This document shows positions 62,450-64,000 of a stretch of DNA of 64,000 bases, in pieces. Each line of letters starts with the position of its first letter. Position 1 is the first letter of the stretch. The position numbers were made by a program, and so were the translations under genes. This DNA comes from Tretioscincus oriximinensis (taxonomy: Eukaryota; Chordata; Lepidosauria; Squamata; Gymnophthalmidae). The stretch lies in contig JAJVDF010000410.1 in assembly GCA_022410635.1 (NCBI GenBank), positions 452,617 through 516,616 on the forward strand, given 5' to 3'. The notes under the pieces were generated by a model. It was not told where the DNA came from and ran no database searches. It saw only the letters and a program-made list of their open reading frames with translations.

Positions 62450-62930
62450 AAGGCATCACACCTCAAACTATGGCCTGCGAGCAAAATGTGGCCCAACAAG
62501 GACTTCAATCTGTGTTGTCAGCAGTCTGGGTGGCCGAGGGAGCAAGAGGGAGGATGCCTGGATGAAGCCTGTGCTGCCACTGGGCACCAGAAGGAGGAGC
62601 TGCTGTTGCTGCTTTGCTTGCTTGCTTGCTGCCTGGGACCAAGGAGAAATTTCCACGCCTAGGCAAAGCACGCAACAGCAGGTGCAGAACACCTACAGGG
62701 CAGCAATAGCAGGAGAAGGAAAGCCACACACACATACACAGAGGAGGAGAGGGCCCAAAAAGCAGGCAGCAGCAGGAGGAGGAGGAGGAGAAAGGTGCCC
62801 CCTGAGCAGAGAAAGAAAAGGGCCCAGAAACCAGGCTGCAGCAGCAGCAGGAGGAAGGCGCCCACTGCTCACAGGTACAGATCAACATTTGGGATGGGAT
62901 GAGGACCTTTTCCATTGCTTTTGAAAGGGA
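62450..62930 (+). other. GC-rich hAT-like relic with internal tandem repeat
   Basis: Begins cctcaaactatggcctgcga, resembling hAT-type ends of the (C)CTCAAACTATGGCC class. Within it two roughly 60-bp units (62748-62815, 62816-62875) repeat gggcccaaaaagcaggc / gggcccagaaaccaggc plus CAG/AGG runs. Overlapping Ser/Cys/Gln-rich ORFs are repeat translations. No right terminus found. Confidence 0.4.
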
Positions 62931-62947
62931 ACTAGATGCCCCCAGGA

Positions 62948-63212
62948 GGCTGCACCCTCACATCCCTTATTATTCCAATATAGTTGGATATTCCACAATA
63001 AACCCCTGTGGGGATGGAGTTATCCCAGAATATCCATGTTTTTTGTGGAATATCCAATTCTAGTGGAATAAATAAGGGATGTGGGGATGCAGCCTTCAAC
63101 TGGATATTCCACAATAAAGCATGGATGTTCTGGAATAAATCAATCTGGTGCATTATTGTGGAATATCCAACTATGGAAGAATAAAGGAGTGATGTGGGGA
63201 TACAGCACCATA
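62948..63212. mobile_element. Tandem dimer of the Harbinger-like MITE
   Basis: 62948-63094 is a complete unit (GGCTGCACCCTCACATCCCT to the complement ending GTGGGGATGCAGCC). 63095-63212 repeats the interior (actggatattccacaataaa) and ends GTGGGGATACAGC, sharing or lacking its left terminus. So three termini enclose two bodies. Same family as 14477-14625. Confidence 0.7.
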
Positions 63213-63240
63213 TGGACAATCCAGAATAAGAACATAAGAA

Positions 63241-64000
63241 AGATAACAAGGGAGGAGGTCCTTGCTAGCCTAAATAAGCTGAACATTTATAAATCCCCAG
63301 GGCCAGACGGCATTCACCCAAGAATTGTTAAAGAACTCAAATGCGAAATTGCCGAACTTCTAACCAAAATATTTAATCTTTCCTTAAGATCAGGCATAGT
63401 ACCAATAGATTGGAAGGTAGCTAATGTAACGCCAATCTTCAAAAAAGGATCCCGGGGTGATCCTGGAAATTATAGACCAATCAGTTTAACATCAATTCCA
63501 GGTAAAGTGTTGGAAACCTTAATTAAGGACAAAATTACTAAACACATGGAGAAGCACGCATTGCTGAATGAAACTTAGCATGGCTTCAGCAAAGGTAAAT
63601 CATGCCTTACCAACTTGCTAGAATTCTTTGAGAGTGTTAACAAACATGTAGATAAAGGGGATCCAGTTGATACTGTCTACCTCGATTTTCAGAAGGCTTT
63701 TGATAAAGTCCCTCATCAAAGGCTTCTAAAAAAACTCCATACTCATGGTATAAGAGGACAGACTTTGTCCTGGATTGGAAACTGGCTAAAAGATAGAAAA
63801 CAGAGGGTAGTATTAAATGGACAGTTCTCTGAGTGGAAAGGGGTAAGAAGTGGGGTACCCCAGGGATCTGTACTGGGACCCTTGCTTTTCAATATATTTA
63901 TAAATGATCTGGATGCCAAGGTAAATAGTGAAGTAGCCAAGTTTGCTGATGACATTAAACTGTTCAGGGTAGTGAAAACTGAAAATGATTGTAAGGCACT
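63241..64000 (+). pseudogene. CR1/jockey-type LINE ORF2 reverse transcriptase, runs off the window
   Basis: Frame from about 63241: ITREEVLASLNKLNIYKSPG, PDGIHPRIVKELK, DWKVANVTPIFKKGSRGDPG, NYRPISLTSIPGKVLETLI, then a TAG at 63576-63578 in the HGFSKGKS region where Gln is usual. It continues GFSKGKSCLTNLLEFF, VYLDFQKAFDKVPH, RQRV-type LNGQFSEWKG, SGVPQGSVLGPLLFNIFIND and KFADDIKLF, where the YxDD-type catalytic box is intact. It differs from the 43931-46744 element and is another CR1 subfamily. Apart from the stop, the frame is open to the last base. The 5' endonuclease part is absent (truncated). Confidence 0.85.

Larger units (their letters stand above)
54640..64000 (-). other. CDH18 intron, 3' part only (between EC1 and EC2 exons)
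   Basis: Ends at the AG acceptor 54641-54640 and continues past the window. No EC1 exon (expected VWNQFFVLEE-type start) was found to 64000. I recognise nothing in 54979-56525, 56598-57563, 57636-58799, 59181-59379, 59641-60027 and 60397-62449. A sequence similar to the hAT terminus at 60388 (gctgaccagatgacccc) lies at 54753-54770. Confidence 0.8.

Noticed and set aside
62394..62924. 176-codon plus ORF and 136-codon minus ORF
   Set aside because: Composition follows CAG/AGG and GGGCCC tandem repeats in a transposon-like block.

Overview
This window is vertebrate nuclear DNA, AT-rich and intron-dominated. The organism is most likely a squamate reptile (lizard, gecko or snake). The evidence is a retroelement mix of CR1-type LINEs, Bov-B (RTE) LINEs, L2-type LINE tails, tRNA-derived SINEs with a MIR/L2-like tail, and Penelope-like fragments. 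Nothing prokaryotic, viral-genomic or organellar was seen.

The only host gene I can support is a classical type II cadherin on the minus strand, best matched to CDH18 (cadherin-18, also called cadherin-14). Three consecutive coding exons are visible: 54639-54520 (120 bp), 17024-16857 (168 bp) and 6824-6637 (188 bp). All have consensus splice sites and matching phases. They encode most of extracellular cadherin repeat EC2 and the first half of EC3. The EC1 exon would lie beyond 64000, and the rest of EC3 to the cytoplasmic tail lies left of position 1. The two complete introns are about 37.5 kb and 10.0 kb, so about 99% of the window is intron.

Layout: 1-6.6 kb is intron with a CR1 3' end, a mariner-like MITE, SINE pieces and an unclassified GC-rich block. 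Next come 6.6-6.8 kb exon (EC3) and 6.8-16.9 kb intron (SINE with a 260-bp purine tail, Penelope-like palindromes, Harbinger-like MITE). Then 16.9-17.0 kb is exon (EC2 end). The 17-54.5 kb intron holds a solo LTR, Bov-B pieces, a 2.8-kb CR1 copy with most of ORF2, nested L2/CR1, two hAT-like elements, a 14-bp minisatellite and many microsatellites. After the 54.5-54.6 kb exon (EC2 start), 54.6-64 kb is intron with a hAT MITE, a tandem MITE dimer and a CR1 ORF2 fragment that runs off the window.

I found no new multigene system. The most interesting non-coding signal is a dispersed family, often palindromic, with at least seven copies. Its core resembles the small hammerhead-ribozyme variants of Penelope-like retroelements, and one copy has a perfect 14-bp target-site duplication. 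Most long ORFs here are translations of microsatellites or repeats. All family names rest on recognition from memory; no search was run.
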